Shown piece after piece: positions 5,704 through 5,947 of a DNA stretch of 5,947 nt (position 1 is its first letter; the number at the start of each line of letters is the position of its first letter). Below the pieces are notes generated by a model. It was given only the letters and a program-made list of their open reading frames with translations, was not told where the DNA came from and ran no database searches. Origin of the DNA: Clostridiales bacterium (lineage in GTDB: Bacteria; Bacillota; Clostridia; Oscillospirales; Oscillospiraceae); NCBI GenBank assembly GCA_021203685.1, contig JAJQAS010000008.1, positions 1 through 5,947 of the forward strand. Reading direction: 5' to 3'. The position numbers were made by a program, and so were the translations under genes.

Positions 5704-5732
5704 AAAACGGACCTCCATAAAAGGTCCGTTTT
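5703..5732 (-). terminator. Intrinsic terminator after the ABC ATPase gene
   Basis: On the minus strand an 11-bp perfect stem AAAACGGACCT/AGGTCCGTTTT (5732-5722 with 5714-5704) has a 7-nt loop and ends in five T. The stem is A-rich on one side and T-rich on the other, so it could also stop plus-strand transcription, although the T-run there is only four. It lies 14 nt after the stop codon at 5747 and separates the transporter operon from the rodA-pbpA unit. Confidence 0.9.
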
Positions 5733-5746
5733 GGGATCGTTACACC

Positions 5747-5947
5747 TTAGTATTGCTCCATAAACTCCTCGTACAGGTCTACCACATCCTCGGTTTTGCC
5801 GATCATTTTGATGTCCCCGTCGTGGAGCCAGATGACCTTCTCGCAGATCTCCTGAATGGTGGAAGTGTTGTGGGAGACGATGATGACGGTGTGGTTTTTC
5901 TCCGCGATCAGCTCCTTCATCTTGTTGAAGCTCTTCTTTTTGAAGTG
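5747..5947 (-). CDS. C-terminal 66 residues of a TagH/Wzt-type ABC transporter ATP-binding protein, cut by window edge
   Basis: Only the end of the gene is present, and the frame is open to the right edge. The fragment begins in the helix before the H-loop. VIIVSHNTSTIQEICEKVIW contains the switch histidine in VSHN (residue 26 of the fragment), followed by LHDGDIKMIGKTEDVVDLYE, the usual D-loop-distal end of the nucleotide-binding domain. The pattern I-W-L-x-D-G-x-I-x-x-x-G, then a valine/tyrosine-rich end and an immediate stop, is typical of exporters of teichoic acid or polysaccharide (TagH, Wzt, RfbE type) that lack a carbohydrate-binding extension. Walker A, Walker B and the signature motif lie outside the window, so the substrate cannot be inferred. 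It is the last gene of its unit, given the terminator 14 nt downstream. A different ABC ATPase subfamily remains possible. Confidence 0.75.
   Translation of the reverse strand, partial: HFKKKSFNKMKELIAEKNHTVIIVSHNTSTIQEICEKVIWLHDGDIKMIGKTEDVVDLYEEFMEQY

Overview
All six genes in this window lie on the minus strand, so transcription runs from high to low coordinates. The DNA is clearly GC-rich by eye. The gene set (greA-lysS pair, class B PBP plus SEDS protein, TagH-type ABC ATPase) and the strong GGAGG-type ribosome binding sites suggest a GC-rich Clostridia chromosome, for example Oscillospiraceae and relatives. That taxonomic guess is an inference, made without a database search. No mobile element, CRISPR array, tRNA or rRNA is visible, and the region reads as chromosomal core.

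Right edge (5747-5947): the last 66 codons of a TagH/Wzt-type ABC ATPase, closed by a strong, nearly symmetric intrinsic terminator (5703-5732). Centre right (2208-5662): a two-gene cell-wall module. The upstream gene is a large membrane protein with an N-terminal membrane anchor, a cytoplasmic FHA phosphothreonine-binding domain, a complete SEDS (RodA/FtsW) glycosyltransferase core and a long acidic tail. The next gene overlaps it by 4 nt (ATGA) and encodes a PbpA-type class B penicillin-binding protein. Together they supply a glycan polymerase and its cognate transpeptidase, with a built-in phospho-signal reader. A Cof-type HAD hydrolase follows after 61 nt (1328-2146).

Left (1-1139): greA and lysS form a tight pair, with the lysS Shine-Dalgarno overlapping the greA stop. 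A good sigma-A promoter (TTGACA-16-TATACT, 1265-1292) lies in the gap behind the HAD gene. Its leader of about 120 nt folds into a long hairpin followed by T-rich DNA, and an 11-nt direct repeat brackets the -35 box. lysS runs off the left edge after 217 codons.

The most interesting item is the FHA-RodA fusion beside PbpA. It looks like a one-polypeptide version of the separate FhaB, RodA and PbpA proteins of the actinobacterial fhaAB-pstP-rodA-pbpA-pknAB cluster. Its C-terminal tail carries threonines that could serve as phospho-ligands for its own FHA domain. The greA leader structure is the second item to follow up. No stretch longer than about 190 nt lacks a gene.
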